This document shows, piece by piece, positions 1-11,079 of a DNA stretch of 28,105 bases. The number at the start of each line of letters is the position of its first letter. Position 1 is the stretch's first letter. The stretch lies in contig JALNQF010000468.1 of assembly GCA_028456385.1 (NCBI GenBank), positions 1-28,105 on the forward strand, given 5' to 3'. Origin of the DNA: Ophiosphaerella korrae (Eukaryota > Ascomycota > Dothideomycetes > Pleosporales > Phaeosphaeriaceae). A program made the translations under genes and the position numbers. Below the pieces are notes generated by a model. The model saw nothing but the letters and a program-made list of their open reading frames with translations, was not told the origin of the DNA and did not search any database.

Positions 1-205
1 TCTTTTATTAAGGTACTAGTTTCTTTATTATATTAGTTATACTAACGTAGTCTATCTCTTTATATATAAGATTCTTTGTTTAATTCCTTTATTTATAAAA
101 GTTAAGGCTATAATCCTTTTAGCTATAGTAGGGTTAGTAGCTTAGTAATTATTACGCCTATACGCTAAGCTAATTAGATTGTAGCAGTAGCTTAAGCAAG
201 CTAAT

Positions 206-237
206 TAATAGATTCTAGGTATACCTAGAATCTATTA
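206..237. repeat. Perfect 32-bp palindrome
   Basis: Two 16-bp arms with no spacer meet between 221 and 222; each arm contains AATAGATTCTAGGTA or its complement. It lies inside the diverged middle of the A4 LTR. It is next to a short stretch (182-200) that still holds CAG and CAA, so it is less mutated than its surroundings. It could form a cruciform or hairpin. No function can be read from it. Confidence 0.85.
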
Positions 238-312
238 CGCCTCTCTATATATATACTATCAAGTATCTAATTATATAACTTATCTTATAATAGTCTTAGT
301 AACTTCGTTACT

Positions 313-404
313 TTATATTTACTAAGGTTATAAATTTATAAATTTATTATATAATAGCTTTATAACTTTGTATTTACTAAGATCGCGAATTTATAAATTT
401 ATTA
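313..404. repeat. Tandem duplication inside the A4 LTR
   Basis: Two copies of about 39 bp, each beginning CTTTRTATTTACTAAG and ending AATTTATAAATTTATTA, start about 53 bp apart (about 313 and 366). They differ mainly in the centre (GTTATA against ATCGCG). Similar internal duplications are seen in the family A LTR at 19849-19971. Confidence 0.6.
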
Positions 405-540
405 CGTGTCCTAATTATAGTTAGTTTCCTAATTAAGCCTATTATTCTATTAGTTATTACCCTACTCTCTCTATACTTCGTGTATAGCTAAGCGTAGACT
501 AATTAGTTCTATCTCTATTTCTCTTATTACTACTATAATA

Positions 541-706
541 ATTAGTAATTTACTTATTAACTATAAGCGATAATATATTAATATTATAAGAATTATTCTA
601 TTATTATAAGCTTATTATAGATTATAACACGAACTTTTATTATTACTTCTTAATCTACTAATAACTAAAAGGTTACTAGAAAGTTAACTCTAGGTAACCT
701 ATTATA
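541..706 (+). repeat. A1 5' LTR, 3' portion only (166 bp)
   Basis: It aligns base by base with the last part of the A3 5' LTR, sharing ATTAGTAAT, CTTTTATTATTAC and AATCTACTAATAAC, and ends in CTATTATA as all family A LTRs do. The first half is missing in the window, apparently because A4 inserted at 540/541. Directly after the LTR, A1 lacks about 9 bp (TTACTAA region) that A2 and A3 have at the likely primer-binding site. Confidence 0.75.
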
Positions 707-746
707 TTTAGTTATTATAAGAAGTAAAGCGTAAGTAGCGTATAGT

Positions 747-1916
747 CTAGCTAATATAATAGTAGAAAGTTTAACTAAGAAAGTAGCTAAAGTACTTATA
801 AGTAGTTATAAGTTAGATAATATAATATAGAAAGTAATTAGAGAATATATAAATAACTTAATCTCTAAAAAAAAAAGATATAAAAATAGTAATTAATACC
901 TTAGAAATATAGAATAAAAAACTTTAGAAATATATAAAATAAAATAAAGCCTAGATTAAAGCTATTATTAAAGGATAGAACTAAATAGAGTTAATTATAT
1001 AATACCTAGAGATAAGTATAATAAAGAAACTACTAAAAATACTTATACTTAAGAAGTTTAATAGAATAAAAGAGAAACTAAAACTCTTTATAGCTTTAGT
1101 ATAACTCTAGATAGATATATAAGTACTATACTTTAATATAAAAAAAAAAAAGGTAATATATATTAGGATATACTTTAAAGAAGATATAATAAGATAGTTT
1201 AAACCTTACTAGATAAACTATATAATATACGCTCTAATAATATAAAAGGATAAAACTAAAGCTATCTTTAGATATTATAAATACTTTACTAGATAAATAA
1301 GAGTAGTATTTAGTAATATAGATATTACCTAATAAGCTAAAGAAAGGCTAGAAAAGCTTATATAAAGTAAAAGTATTCTAGAATATATATTATAGTTTAA
1401 ATAACTATTATAAAATATAGAATAGAATAAGTTAGCTTTAATATTATAATTTAAATAAAGACTAAACTTAAAAATCTAATATAAAATAATCTATATAGAA
1501 AAACTATAAATACTATAAGCTCTAAAGTAATAAGTAATATAGATTAATAATAATCTTTAAGAATAGAAGAAAAATAAGTATAAAAGTTATACCTAGAACT
1601 ATAATAAAAGAGACCCTATAATCCTTAATACTAATAAAGATAGAAAGAAAAAGAAGAATAAAGACTTTATATACTTTAACTATAGTAAGCTAAGCTACTA
1701 TATAAAGAACTACTAATTAAAGTTAAAAAAAAATATAGTATACTATAAATATAGAAAACTAGGATACTTTATAAAAGACTATAAAGGAAAAGATCTTAAG
1801 AAAGATAAAGAAACTTAGTTAAAAATAACTAAGAATAGAAAGAAAGTACTAAAAGTATAAGCTAAACCTTAAAAGAAAGTAGCTAAGAGTAAAGAAGTAT
1901 AATATATAATACTCTA
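747..1916 (+). pseudogene. gag: A1 gag (capsid and nucleocapsid), RIP-inactivated
   Basis: Gag of a Ty3/gypsy element, which would package element RNA into cytoplasmic particles. A helical Gln/Lys-rich N-terminal part is followed by a retrotransposon capsid region around 1060-1500, readable as FARSFxxF-like and SILEYILQFKQLLQNIE segments once TAA/TAG are taken as Gln/Trp. Two C-x2-C-x4-H-x4-C knuckles lie at 1672-1713 and 1741-1782, with every Cys and His codon now TAT or TAC (Tyr). They are 69 nt apart, in the same frame. An A-run near 866 is one base longer than in A3 and shifts the frame. The start is set by alignment to A3; no ATG remains. Confidence 0.85.
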
Positions 1917-3607
1917 TTAAGCCTTTTATTATAATAATAACTACTATATATACTTTTCTAGTAAATAGAAAGTAAAATACTTCTTATAAAAGTATAAAGT
2001 AGCTATAATAAAAGAAGATAAAATAAAAGTATAGCTAAAAGAAATAGTATACGTAATAAACTTACTAATAGAAGATCTAGAAAAGGAAGAACCCTTAGTA
2101 CTATTAATCTAGGCTAATAGACTAGTACTAAATAAAGAGACTACTACTATTTCTTCTAAAGAACTATAAGAAGATAGAAGATAAATTAATATAAGAGATA
2201 TAGAATATACCTAGTTAAATATATATAGCTATAATAGCTATATAATAATAGATATAGTAGAATAAAATATAGATTAGAAATTTATTTAAAAATACTTACT
2301 AGTTATAAGTATAGAAGAAGCGTACAAAGACTAAAAAGAATATAATTCTAAAGTAATAAGATTTATAATATTCTAATAGTAGATAGAGTAATAGATAGTT
2401 ATAGTAAGAAAGATACCTATATAAAGAGAGTAGTAGTATCTTATAAGAAAAACGCGATAGATTAATAAAGCCTATATACTATAAGTACTAGTAATATACT
2501 ATATCTTAATAACCTAAAGACCTAGTAAAGAGAGATACTAAGAAAAAGATAATAAAAGAATAAATCTAGAGTATCTAGTATATCTAGAAATTGCGTAAGT
2601 ATTATATTTAAATATATACTATTACCTATATAGAAAAGAGAAAGTATAAAACTACGTATAGCTAAAAAGAGAATAAGACTATATAAGGGTAATCCTAAAG
2701 AAAGAAATTAAAGGTTAAGAAATAATTTAGATCTTTAACAAAGAATATATATTAATTAAACTAGGATCTAAGTTATTAAAAGAATACGTTAAAGGAATAT
2801 AGCTATAGTGTAAGTATATATTTAATAAATATCTAAAATATAAAAATTATAAGTGTAAAATAAAGTAATAGCTCTAGAAGAATAGATAATTTAAAGAAAG
2901 ACCTTAGTAAAAAAAGCTATAAGGTATAATAAGCTTATATGTTATAAAAATAGGTATATACTAAGAATAGAAAATATAAATTATAATTAATAGTAGAGCT
3001 ATAAAGAACTTTATATCTAAGAAGTTTATAGAAAACTAAGAAATAAGTTATATAATAAAGAAATACCCTTAATAACTAAGTATAATTAAAGGAAAACTAT
3101 TCTAAGAACCTATTAGGTTTAAGACAATACCTTTAATACTAAGGTTAGAAGGACTAGAAATTAAGAATATAGTTATAGATATAATAACAATTAATAATAA
3201 ATAAGACGTAATATTAGGAATACTATAGTTATAATTAGCTAACCTAAGGATTAATTAGAGAATAAGAAAAATTAGCTACTCTAAAAAAAATATATTAAAA
3301 GCTAATATAACTATATATAAAAGATAGTACCTAGAGGAATATAAGAAGTAAGAGAAATAACTTACTAAACTAGATAACTACTTTCTAGAATACTAACTAT
3401 AGGATCTAGTAATAGAACTAAAAGAAAGAAAGAATATAAGATAGAGCCTAGTATATAGAAAAATAGAAGAAGAATCTAAGATTAAATAAGTATTTATATA
3501 GAACGTAACTAAAAAAAGATAGATATAAGAATCTAAATTCTTAGTAGTATATAGACTTATATTTATAAATAAGAAAGAGATAGAAAAAAAATAACTTTAT
3601 ATAAATT
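1917..3607 (+). pseudogene. pol: A1 pol, N-terminal part: protease and start of RT, interrupted by B1
   Basis: Linker region, then a retropepsin whose active site is at 2986-3000. The family motif D-S-G-A now reads N-S-R-A, from GAT to AAT and GGA to AGA, both changed G following a T. The following NFISKKFIE segment is typical of gypsy proteases. RT begins around 3480 and stops at the B1 insertion at 3608. The reading frame resumes at 17375. Many in-frame TAA/TAG; not translatable. Confidence 0.85.
3603..3607 (+). repeat. Left target-site duplication of B1 (AAATT)
   Basis: Five bases of A1 immediately before the B1 LTR, paired with AGATT at 17370-17374. The undisturbed site in A3 reads AGACT (23868-23872). 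The left copy differs from the right by one G-to-A change. Confidence 0.7.
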
Positions 3608-3887
3608 TATAATAAAAGTTCTCTAAATACTTAAGACTCTTATAAACTCTAGTACAAGTTAAGGGGGTAGGGCTAATATACTAAAGATTATAATATTATA
3701 TAGTTATAGTCTAAAGTAAAGCTAATACGCTATATAAGCGTATAAAAGGCTTAATACTTATAAAGAGAGTAAAGTAAGTATTTTTCTCCTTTAGATACTA
3801 GTAGTACTATTAAATACTATCTATTATCCTTTTACTATCTCTTATAGCTTATAGTAAGTACTATTATCTTCTAGCTACTTCTTAATA
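3608..3887 (+). repeat. B1 5' LTR (280 bp)
   Basis: Begins TATAATAAAAGTTCTCTAAA and ends CTACTTCTTAATA. It matches 17090-17369 and 26522-26801 at equal length. A CTAGTACAAGTTAAG segment keeps its CpA in all three copies. Confidence 0.9.
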
Positions 3888-3949
3888 TAATAATACTTCT
3901 TTACTAATAGTTTAGAGATAATAATAATACGCTCTTTATAATAGGCTAC

Positions 3950-4475
3950 AATAATAAAAGAAAATATATAGTTAATAGTTAAATAAGACTCTATATAGAG
4001 CGTAAGTAGCGCGTAGCTAGGTTACGTACTAAGTACGCTAGTAATAATTAAAGAACGTATTTACAAAGTAACTACTAAACGTAATAAATTAGCTTAACTA
4101 CGTATACTCTACGCCTTAGAAGATAAGATTACACGTCTAGAATAAGAATAAACTACTTCTTACGCTATAACTCCTAAGAATAACTCTAAGGTTACTATTA
4201 TTACTTCTTAAAAGTATAATATAGACTCTTTAGTTAATAATATATATATATAAAGCGTATACTTTACTCTAAAAAGCCTATAGTATATAAAAGTAAATCT
4301 CTAAAAGAATACTAAGAGTACTATTACTTATATAAAATAGTATTTTACTTTATACTCTAAGACTTTAAAGTAAAAAAAGATAAAGTCCTTTAAGCTATAT
4401 AATACCTTAAGAGAGACCTATATAAATAATAGTATACGTATATTAAGTATAATCTAAATATAGATAAACTTCTTA
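3950..4475 (+). pseudogene. gag: B1 gag, N-terminal part, interrupted by A2
   Basis: First half of family B Gag. In B2 the same region reads as a coiled-coil-like Glu/Gln/Leu stretch (around 27010-27070) followed by SLKKYQEYYYLYKIVFYF, a capsid-like segment; here the latter is at 4298-4350. Compared with B2 there is a 2-bp gain in an AT run near 4241-4252, which shifts the frame. The A2 element interrupts the capsid domain at 4475 and gag continues at 11515. The start is approximate, since no ATG remains. Confidence 0.75.
4471..4475 (+). repeat. Left target-site duplication of A2 (TCTTA)
   Basis: Paired with TCTTA at 11510-11514. Single copy at 27383-27387 in B2. Confidence 0.9.
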
Positions 4476-4905
4476 TATAATAGGCCTCCTATTATTAACT
4501 ATAAGTAGCTATTCTTAAGAAGTTAGTAGATTAAGAGGTAATAATAAAAGCTTGTATTAGGATCTATAATAACTATAAATAGTAGAAGATATTTTATAAC
4601 TATCTTGTACTAGCGTTCTATAGTTAAAAGATTAAATTACTAATACTATCTTAATAATACGTATCCTACTAACTATATACTTGTAGTAATCTATTAATCT
4701 ATATTTACTAAGACTAATAGATTATAGATTATCTTAATTTATAATCTACTAATACTAAGAGTCTATAGATTATAGATTACCCTAGGTATCTTAATTATAT
4801 ATAGCCTCCTAATTAAGTTTATATTCTTTAGAGTTATATAAGTCTAAGTTAATTATTATAAGACTAATTAGTTCTATCTATAGCTCTTTTATTACTATTA
4901 TAATA
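4476..4905 (-). repeat. A2 3' LTR (430 bp)
   Basis: Same length and ends as 11080-11509. It contains clustered AATCTATA/TATAGATT motifs forming imperfect inverted repeats around 4685-4780. Confidence 0.95.
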
Positions 4906-4919
4906 CTATCTCTTCTTTT
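4906..4919 (-). other. A2 polypurine tract
   Basis: Minus-strand AAAAGAAGAGATAG directly abuts the 3' LTR start, where plus-strand DNA priming would occur. A1 has AGAGAGGGAGATAG at the same place (19709-19722). Confidence 0.7.
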
Positions 4920-4929
4920 AAGTAGGTCT

Positions 4930-5610
4930 TTGTTTATCTATCTTAGAGCTAAAGTTATTAATCTACTTTCTTTATTAATTTATAGTTCTTTATTACTCTC
5001 TATAGTTATTTTATTTATATATTATTACTACTTTCTTACTAATTGCGTATTATATAATAGCGTTAAAATATTTCTTTATTTTTATTATACTTTCTTTAAG
5101 TCTAACCCTAAGTCTCTTCTTTATATTATTTCTATAAATAATAGTAAAGCTTATAAGGTATATATTTATATAAATATACGTAGTTCTTATAACGTATCTA
5201 GTATCTCTTTTTCTAAGTATACGTTTATTATACTTATTTTTACGTCTAGGCTTAATAATAATATAGAGAGCTATTAACTAGACTTAAGAGAAATTACTAT
5301 CTTAAATTATAGAAGCTAAAGCTAAGTATAAGTAGATCTAAGAGCTTATATAGAGTAAGCTAGTAAAGAATTAAGCTTATCTCTCTTATCTTTATAAAAT
5401 AAAAGCGCTAAATAATAAGAAATTAGCTAAATAGTTAGTAGCTCTAGAAGCTAAGCTAGACTTAGATAAAGCGTTTAGTATTATTATAGTAGGTCTTATA
5501 TTAGGCGACCTTATTATCTCTCTATCTAGTAGTAGTAATATTAGTTCTCTTAGTTTACTACTAGGCGTTCTAGAAAGTTTTAACTTTAAAAGTCTTCTAG
5601 TTTCTTAGAG
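4930..5610 (+). pseudogene. Candidate antisense gene in the 3' region of A2 (function unknown)
   Basis: On the strand opposite A2 gag-pol. Bases 4930-5277 form a 115-codon frame without stops, the longest in the window, starting only with TTG and rich in Ser, Ile, Leu and Tyr. From 5276 a second frame, shifted by one, continues to about 5610 with stops only at RIP-type TAA/TAG. It reads as a Lys/Gln/Leu-rich helical stretch (about 5280-5470) and a Ser-rich tail. A1 carries the same two frames in the same relation (reverse strand of 18904-19722). At 5387-5422 the frame reads YLYKIKALNNKK against YLYKIKFLNNKK in A1. There four of the five changed codons are synonymous, while the sense frame changes three amino acids. 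A 12-nt length difference keeps frame. No domain recognised. It could still be chance openness in skewed DNA. Confidence 0.35.
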
Positions 5611-8600
5611 TAGTTAAAGTTATCTTCTAGTTCCTATATATTTTCTTATAGTTATCTTTTTTTATCTATACTTATCTATTTTACTAAATAGTAGTTTCTT
5701 CTATTATAGAACTAGTACTATAAGATTTTTTTAACTTCTTATTCTTTTTATTCTCTATATATATCTACTTTATATACTAGTAGTTCTACGTTTTATAGTA
5801 CTTACTCTAGTAGAGCTATATAGAATATTAAGTATATCTTTATCTTATTTAGTAGCTTTAGTTTAAATATAACTAGTATAACTTCTCTCTTAATTTTATA
5901 TAGTCTTATCTTAACGTAGTCTAGTTTTAAACTTAGTTATTTACTTTTAATATTCTTTCTAACTAACTATACTTTTTCTTCTTCTTTAAATTAAAGTCTT
6001 TCTTTATACTTTCTATTATAGTACTTAGCTATATAATTATATAGGAATTCTACGTCCTATTTTAGTTAATTATATATATCTTTAAGTCTATTAGCGAAGT
6101 TTTCTCCTCTTAGAAACTAAGATATCTAATTTCTTAGTATCTAGTATATATTAGGCTTAAATCTATAGTTTATAAAGAAAAGTAATACTTTTATTACTAT
6201 ATTCTTTGCGCTATTATATACTAACTATACTATAGGTAGTAGCTATACCTAATTATTCTAATTATAGTTAAGGTAGTATCTTAAGTATTATTCTACTATC
6301 TAATTTATTTATTCTAACTATCTATCTATTTATAAGTAATATATAGTAGATATTACGTATTTAATTCCTAATTACGCTGTTATTATTTCTTATAGTTTTA
6401 ATATAAATCTTATATCTTTATCTATAATAATCTTATCTAGTAGTCTATATTAACTAATTATAGTTCCTAGAACCTAGTATATAGTAACTTCTATCCTACT
6501 TTTCTCTTTATATAGTTAGAAGTATATATACTTTATAAGTTTATCTACTATTATAAGGATTCTATTATACTTAACTCCTAATATTAAGTTTTAAGACTTA
6601 GGTAACTTTATAATAAAGTCTATTATAATAACTCTTTATAGTTATCTTAGTACTTTTACTAGTTATAGAATTCTATATAGTACGTATTTACTATATTTAT
6701 TCTTTTAATATTCTATATAGTTTTATAGTACTTCTATTACTATTTATCTTACTTTTAGAATATAATAGTCTTGTAGTAGTTTATCTAATATTTTATCTAT
6801 TCTTTAGTAACTATATACTAGTAATTTATAGAATTGTTATATAAATTCTCTTTAAATCTTTCTTAGGATATATATTCTTCTATAAGCTTATATAAGTTCT
6901 TCTTAGATCTTTAGTTTTTCTATTTCTTTAGGTACTTCTCTTATTACTTTTTAAATCTATTTATCTAGCTTACTACTTATCTTTTTAAGTATTGTAGCTA
7001 TCCTAGGTATATTTAGGATTAAGTGTCCTTCTTTGTTCTTAACTAGAATAGTACTAGTAGCGCTTACTTCTTCTTATAAGTCTTGTCTTCTACTAAAAGT
7101 ATCTATAAATTAGTTATCTTTCCCTTTTATATATATAATTTCTATATTAAATATTAATAAGAATTCCTACTATCTTATATAGTATTATAATAATTCCTTA
7201 TTTATTATAAATCTTATAAAATTCTTATAGTCTATATAAACCTTTATCTAATACTTTACTCTTTATAGGTATACTCTCTATTATTTAAATACTTTGTAGA
7301 TTACTAGTATCTTTTTATTATAGATTAGATAATTAAGTTCTACTATTTTTATCTTTTTAGAAAAGTATTCGACTAAGTATTCTTTCTTAGTCTCTAAGTC
7401 TTCTTGTATTAGTACTATTCTATAAACTAAATTATATATATCTATTTTTACTATCGCTAGTAGGTCTAGGTTATATATTCTAATAACTAGATTTTCTATA
7501 AACTTTTATTTAATCTTTTTAAATACCTTATTATATTCTTTTATTTATTTAAATAGCGTATCTTTCTTTATAAGTCTTATTATTAGTTCTATATCTTTAG
7601 ACTATCTTACTATTAACTTTCTATAAAAGTTAGCTAGCCTATAAAACTATTTTACCTCTTTTAGGTTTTTTAGTATTAGCTATTTATTAATTAATCTAAT
7701 CTTTTCTAGGTTAATTTTAATTTTTCGTAGTTTAATAATAAATCTAAAGAAATCTATATCTTTTGTATAGAATTTATATTTTCTTATCTTAAGAAATAGT
7801 TTATTTTCTACTAGTTTCTCTAGCACTATATATATATATTATATATATTCTTCTTCTATTTCTAAGAATATAAGGATATTATCTAGGTATATAAATATAA
7901 ATATATCTAAGTACTCTCTTAGTACTATATTAATTCTTTCTTAGAATACTACTAGTGTATTTATTAAACTAAATAGTATAACTAAGTATTTATAAAGTCT
8001 ATACTATATTCTAAACGCTATTTTCTACTTATATCTTTTCTTAATTCTAATCTAGTAATATACGTTCTAGATATCTAGTTTTATAAAGATTTTTACTCTT
8101 TATAGTCTATCTTATATTCTATTTATTTATAGTAGTAAGTATTAGTTTTTATTTATAATTATATTAGTTTTTCTAAAGTCTACGTAAAGTTTCTTATTAC
8201 TTATCTCTTTTTTATCTATAAATATAAGTCTATATACTACTAAGGATTTAGATTCTTATATCTATCCTTTCTTTAGTACGCTTTTAATAAATAATTATTT
8301 AATCTTAGACTCTTCTTCTATTTTTTAGTAGACTAGGTTCTATCCTACGTTTTTTCTTTTTTCTAATTCTATTACTAAGTCCTATAGTTAATATTCTAGA
8401 AGATAATCTTCTAGCTCTATAAGCTATTTTTCCTATTTCTTATATTCTTTAAAGAATTCTCCTTTATAAGTACTTATATTAGCCTTTAATATATCTATTT
8501 TACTATAGCTAATTTTTTCTATTCTCTAATTAATATATAAGTTAGTTATCTATAACTATAGTATACCTAATATTATATCTTATTTATTATTAATTGTTGT

Positions 8601-9880
8601 TATATCTATAACTATATTCTTAATTTCTAATCTTTCTAACCTTAGTATTAATAGTACTATCTTAAACTATATAGGTTCTTAGAATAGTTTTCTTTTAATT
8701 ATACTTAATTGTTAAGAGTATTTCTTTATAGTATATCTTATTCTTTATATTTCTATAAACTTTTTTAATATAAAGTTCCTTGTAGCTCTACTATTAATTA
8801 TTAATTATACTTTCTTTTCTTAGTATATACTTATTTTTGTAATATATAGACCTCTTACGCCTTCTAGCTTTTCTTACTTAGGTAATTTTATAAATTATCT
8901 ATCTTTTTAGAGCTATAGCCTTACTTTAAGTTTATATTCTTTGTATTTTAAATATTCGTTATATATATATTTATACTATAGTCCTCTTTAGACGTATTAC
9001 TTTAATAGTTTAGGTCTAGGCCTTACTACTACGTATCTATCTTCTAGGATTATTTCTTATCCTTAGATATCTTCTACTAAGATTACTCTTATATAGTTAT
9101 AGCCTCTTCTCTTTATAAGCTATATATTATTATTTACTTTAGAGTTTTTATATATAATATAATTCTTATCTAAGTATAATATCTATAATATTTTAAAGTA
9201 TACTAGATATTCTAGATCTATTATTTTGTTATCTCTTTCTTAGTATTTACTTCTACTAGGTATATTTATAGTTAGGATATAGTATACTACTAGTACTCTT
9301 AGTGTATAGGCTTTATTAATCTATTATATCTTTCTTATAAAGTATTACTATTCTCTTTATATAAGTAATCTTCCTACTATAACTATATATTACTTTATCT
9401 ATTCTTAAAATAGTATAAACTTTATTTCTTTAGAATTATATTCTTTCTAGTCTTTTTACGCTTCCTCTATACTTATAACTATTAAGTATATTTAAATAAA
9501 TCTCTATTCTTTATTTCTTTCTTCTAGATCTATTATTATATAGCTATTATAACTATATATATCTAGCTAAGTATACTTTATACTTCTTATACTAACTTAT
9601 TTCTTACTTCTTTATAATCCTTTAGAAGTAGCTGTAGTAGTCTCTTTATCTAGTACTAGTCCTTTAGCCTAGATTATTAGTACTAAGGGTCTTTCCCTTT
9701 CTAAATCTTCTATTAGTAAGTCTATTACTTAGACTATCTCTTTTAGCTAAGCTTTTATTCTCTTTTCTTTTATTATAGCTACTCTATATCTCTATTTTTA
9801 TAGAAACTATACTACTCTTTATTTACTAGAAAGATATATATAATAGTTATTGTTATAATAAAAGGTCTAGTAGAGTATTA
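5585..9880 (-). pseudogene. pol: A2 pol: protease, RT, RNase H, integrase, chromodomain; RIP-inactivated
   Basis: Polyprotein for reverse transcription and integration. Read downwards on the minus strand: retropepsin active site at 8784-8798 (D-S-G-A now N-S-R-A), then RT with the catalytic box at 7878-7889 reading Y-L-D-N. The first Asp follows A and survives; the second follows T and has become Asn. RNase H lies roughly 7400-6950. The integrase HHCC domain is around 6820-6700 with His/Cys as Tyr, and the core starts near 6590 with the RILIIVDK-type segment. The chromodomain at 5745-5585 has Trp codons as TAG. The chromodomain class is thought to steer integration to methylated heterochromatin. 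Confidence 0.9.
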
Positions 9881-9889
9881 CGTATTATA

Positions 9890-11030
9890 CTTCTTTACTC
9901 TTAGCTACTTTCTCTTAAAGTTTAGCTTATACTTATAGTACTTCTTTCTTCTTCTCTATTATTTTTAACTAAGTTTCTTTCTTTAAGTCTTTACTTCTAT
10001 AGTCCTTTATAAAGTATTTTAGTTTTCTATATTTATAGTATACTATATCTTTTTTCTTTTATAATTAGTAGTCTTTTGCGTAGTAGCTTTTCTTACTATA
10101 GTTAAAGTATATAAAGTCTTTATTCTTCTTTTTTTTCTTATCCTTATTAGTATTAAAGACTATAGGGTCTCCCTTGTTATAGTTCTAGGTATAACCTCTA
10201 TATTTATTCTTCTTCTATTCTTAAAGATTATTATTAATTTATATTACTTACTACTTTAGAGCTTCTAGTATTTATAGTTTCTCTATATAGATTATTTTAT
10301 ATTAAATTTTTAAGTTTAGTCTTTACTTAAATTATAATATTAAAGCTAACTTATTTTATTCTAAATTTTGTAATAGTTGTTTAAACTATAATACGTACTT
10401 AGAAATACTCTAATTTTAAGTAAGCTTCTTTAATTACTCTTTAGCTTATTAGGTAATATCTATATCTCTAAATACTACTCTTATTTATTTAGTAAAGTAC
10501 TCGTAACTTCTAAAAATAGCTTTAGTTTTATCCTTCTAAGTTATTAGAGAGTATATTATATAATCTATCTAGTAAAGTTTATACTATCTTATTATATCTT
10601 CTTTAAGGTATAACCTAATATATATTACCTTCTTTTCTTTTATATTAAAGTATAGTACTTATATATCTATCTAGAGTTATACTAATATAATAAAAGGTCT
10701 TAGTTTCTCTCTTATTCTATTAAACTTCTTAAAGATAGGTATCTTTAGTAGTTTCTTTATCGCGCTTATCTCTAGGCGTTGTATAATTATCTCTATTTAG
10801 TTTTATCTTTTAATAATAGCTTTAATCTATACTTTATTCTACTTTATATAGTCTTAAAGCTCTTTATTCTACGTTTCTAAAGTATTAATTACTATCTTTA
10901 TATCTTCTTTATCTAAGATTAAGTTATTAATCCTATCCTTAATTATTTCTTATATAGTACTATCTAACTTATAACTACTCCTAAGAGCTTTACTTATTTT
11001 AGTTAAACTTTCTACTATTATATTAGCTAG
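9890..11030 (-). pseudogene. gag: A2 gag, RIP-inactivated
   Basis: Starts by alignment with A1 747 and A3 21015. The capsid region is followed by two zinc knuckles at 10068-10109 and 9999-10040, the same 69-nt spacing as in A1 and A3. All Cys and His positions of C-x2-C-x4-H-x4-C are TAT or TAC. No ATG at the start; many TAA/TAG at Gln and Trp positions. Confidence 0.85.
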
Positions 11031-11079
11031 ACTATACACTACTTACGCTTTACTTCTTATAATAACTAAATTAGTAAGG

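Larger units (their letters stand above)
1..540 (-). mobile_element. A4: 5' end of a minus-strand family A chromovirus
   Basis: The right end at 540 has the same terminal sequence as the A2 LTR end at 11509, so this is a true element terminus. Bases 109-540 are its 5' LTR. On the minus strand 1-108 resemble the leader and gag start of A2 and A3, with TAACTAATATAATA against TAGCTAATATAATA. The body must continue left of the window. At 541 the plus-strand sequence continues as the second half of A1's 5' LTR, so A4 probably inserted into that LTR. A solo LTR is less likely, because the five bases left of 109 (AAGGC) do not match the five right of 540 (ATTAG). No open frame survives. Confidence 0.65.
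109..540 (-). repeat. 5' LTR of A4 (432 bp)
   Basis: Bases 405-540 align with the reverse complement of the A3 LTR start, sharing TAGTTTCCTAATTAA and ACTAATTAGTTCTATCTC. Near the other end GGGTTAGTAG matches the reverse complement of A1's 3' LTR. The middle (about 160-400) is diverged and carries its own small repeats. The length matches the 430-bp LTRs of A2. The original TG...CA termini now read TA...TA. Confidence 0.6.
541..3607 (+). mobile_element. A1, left part: family A Ty3/gypsy chromovirus
   Basis: Left part of a plus-strand element; the right part resumes at 17375 after the B1 insertion. Order: truncated 5' LTR, leader, gag with two zinc knuckles, protease, linker, start of RT. The sequence stays collinear with A3 (20570-26521) throughout. 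The interruption falls in the RT fingers, just before the conserved IDFRK-like segment, and the element continues there beyond B1. All frames are full of TAA/TAG. Confidence 0.9.

Noticed and set aside
541..3607. Assigning a specific primer tRNA from the sequence after the A and B 5' LTRs
   Set aside because: CpA and TpG loss and, in A1, a small deletion make the primer-binding site unreadable.
4930..5277. 115-codon stop-free frame as an intact protein-coding gene
   Set aside because: It starts only at TTG, lies wholly inside A2 between pol and the 3' LTR, and its counterpart in A1 has stops. I keep it as part of a decayed antisense frame, not a working gene.
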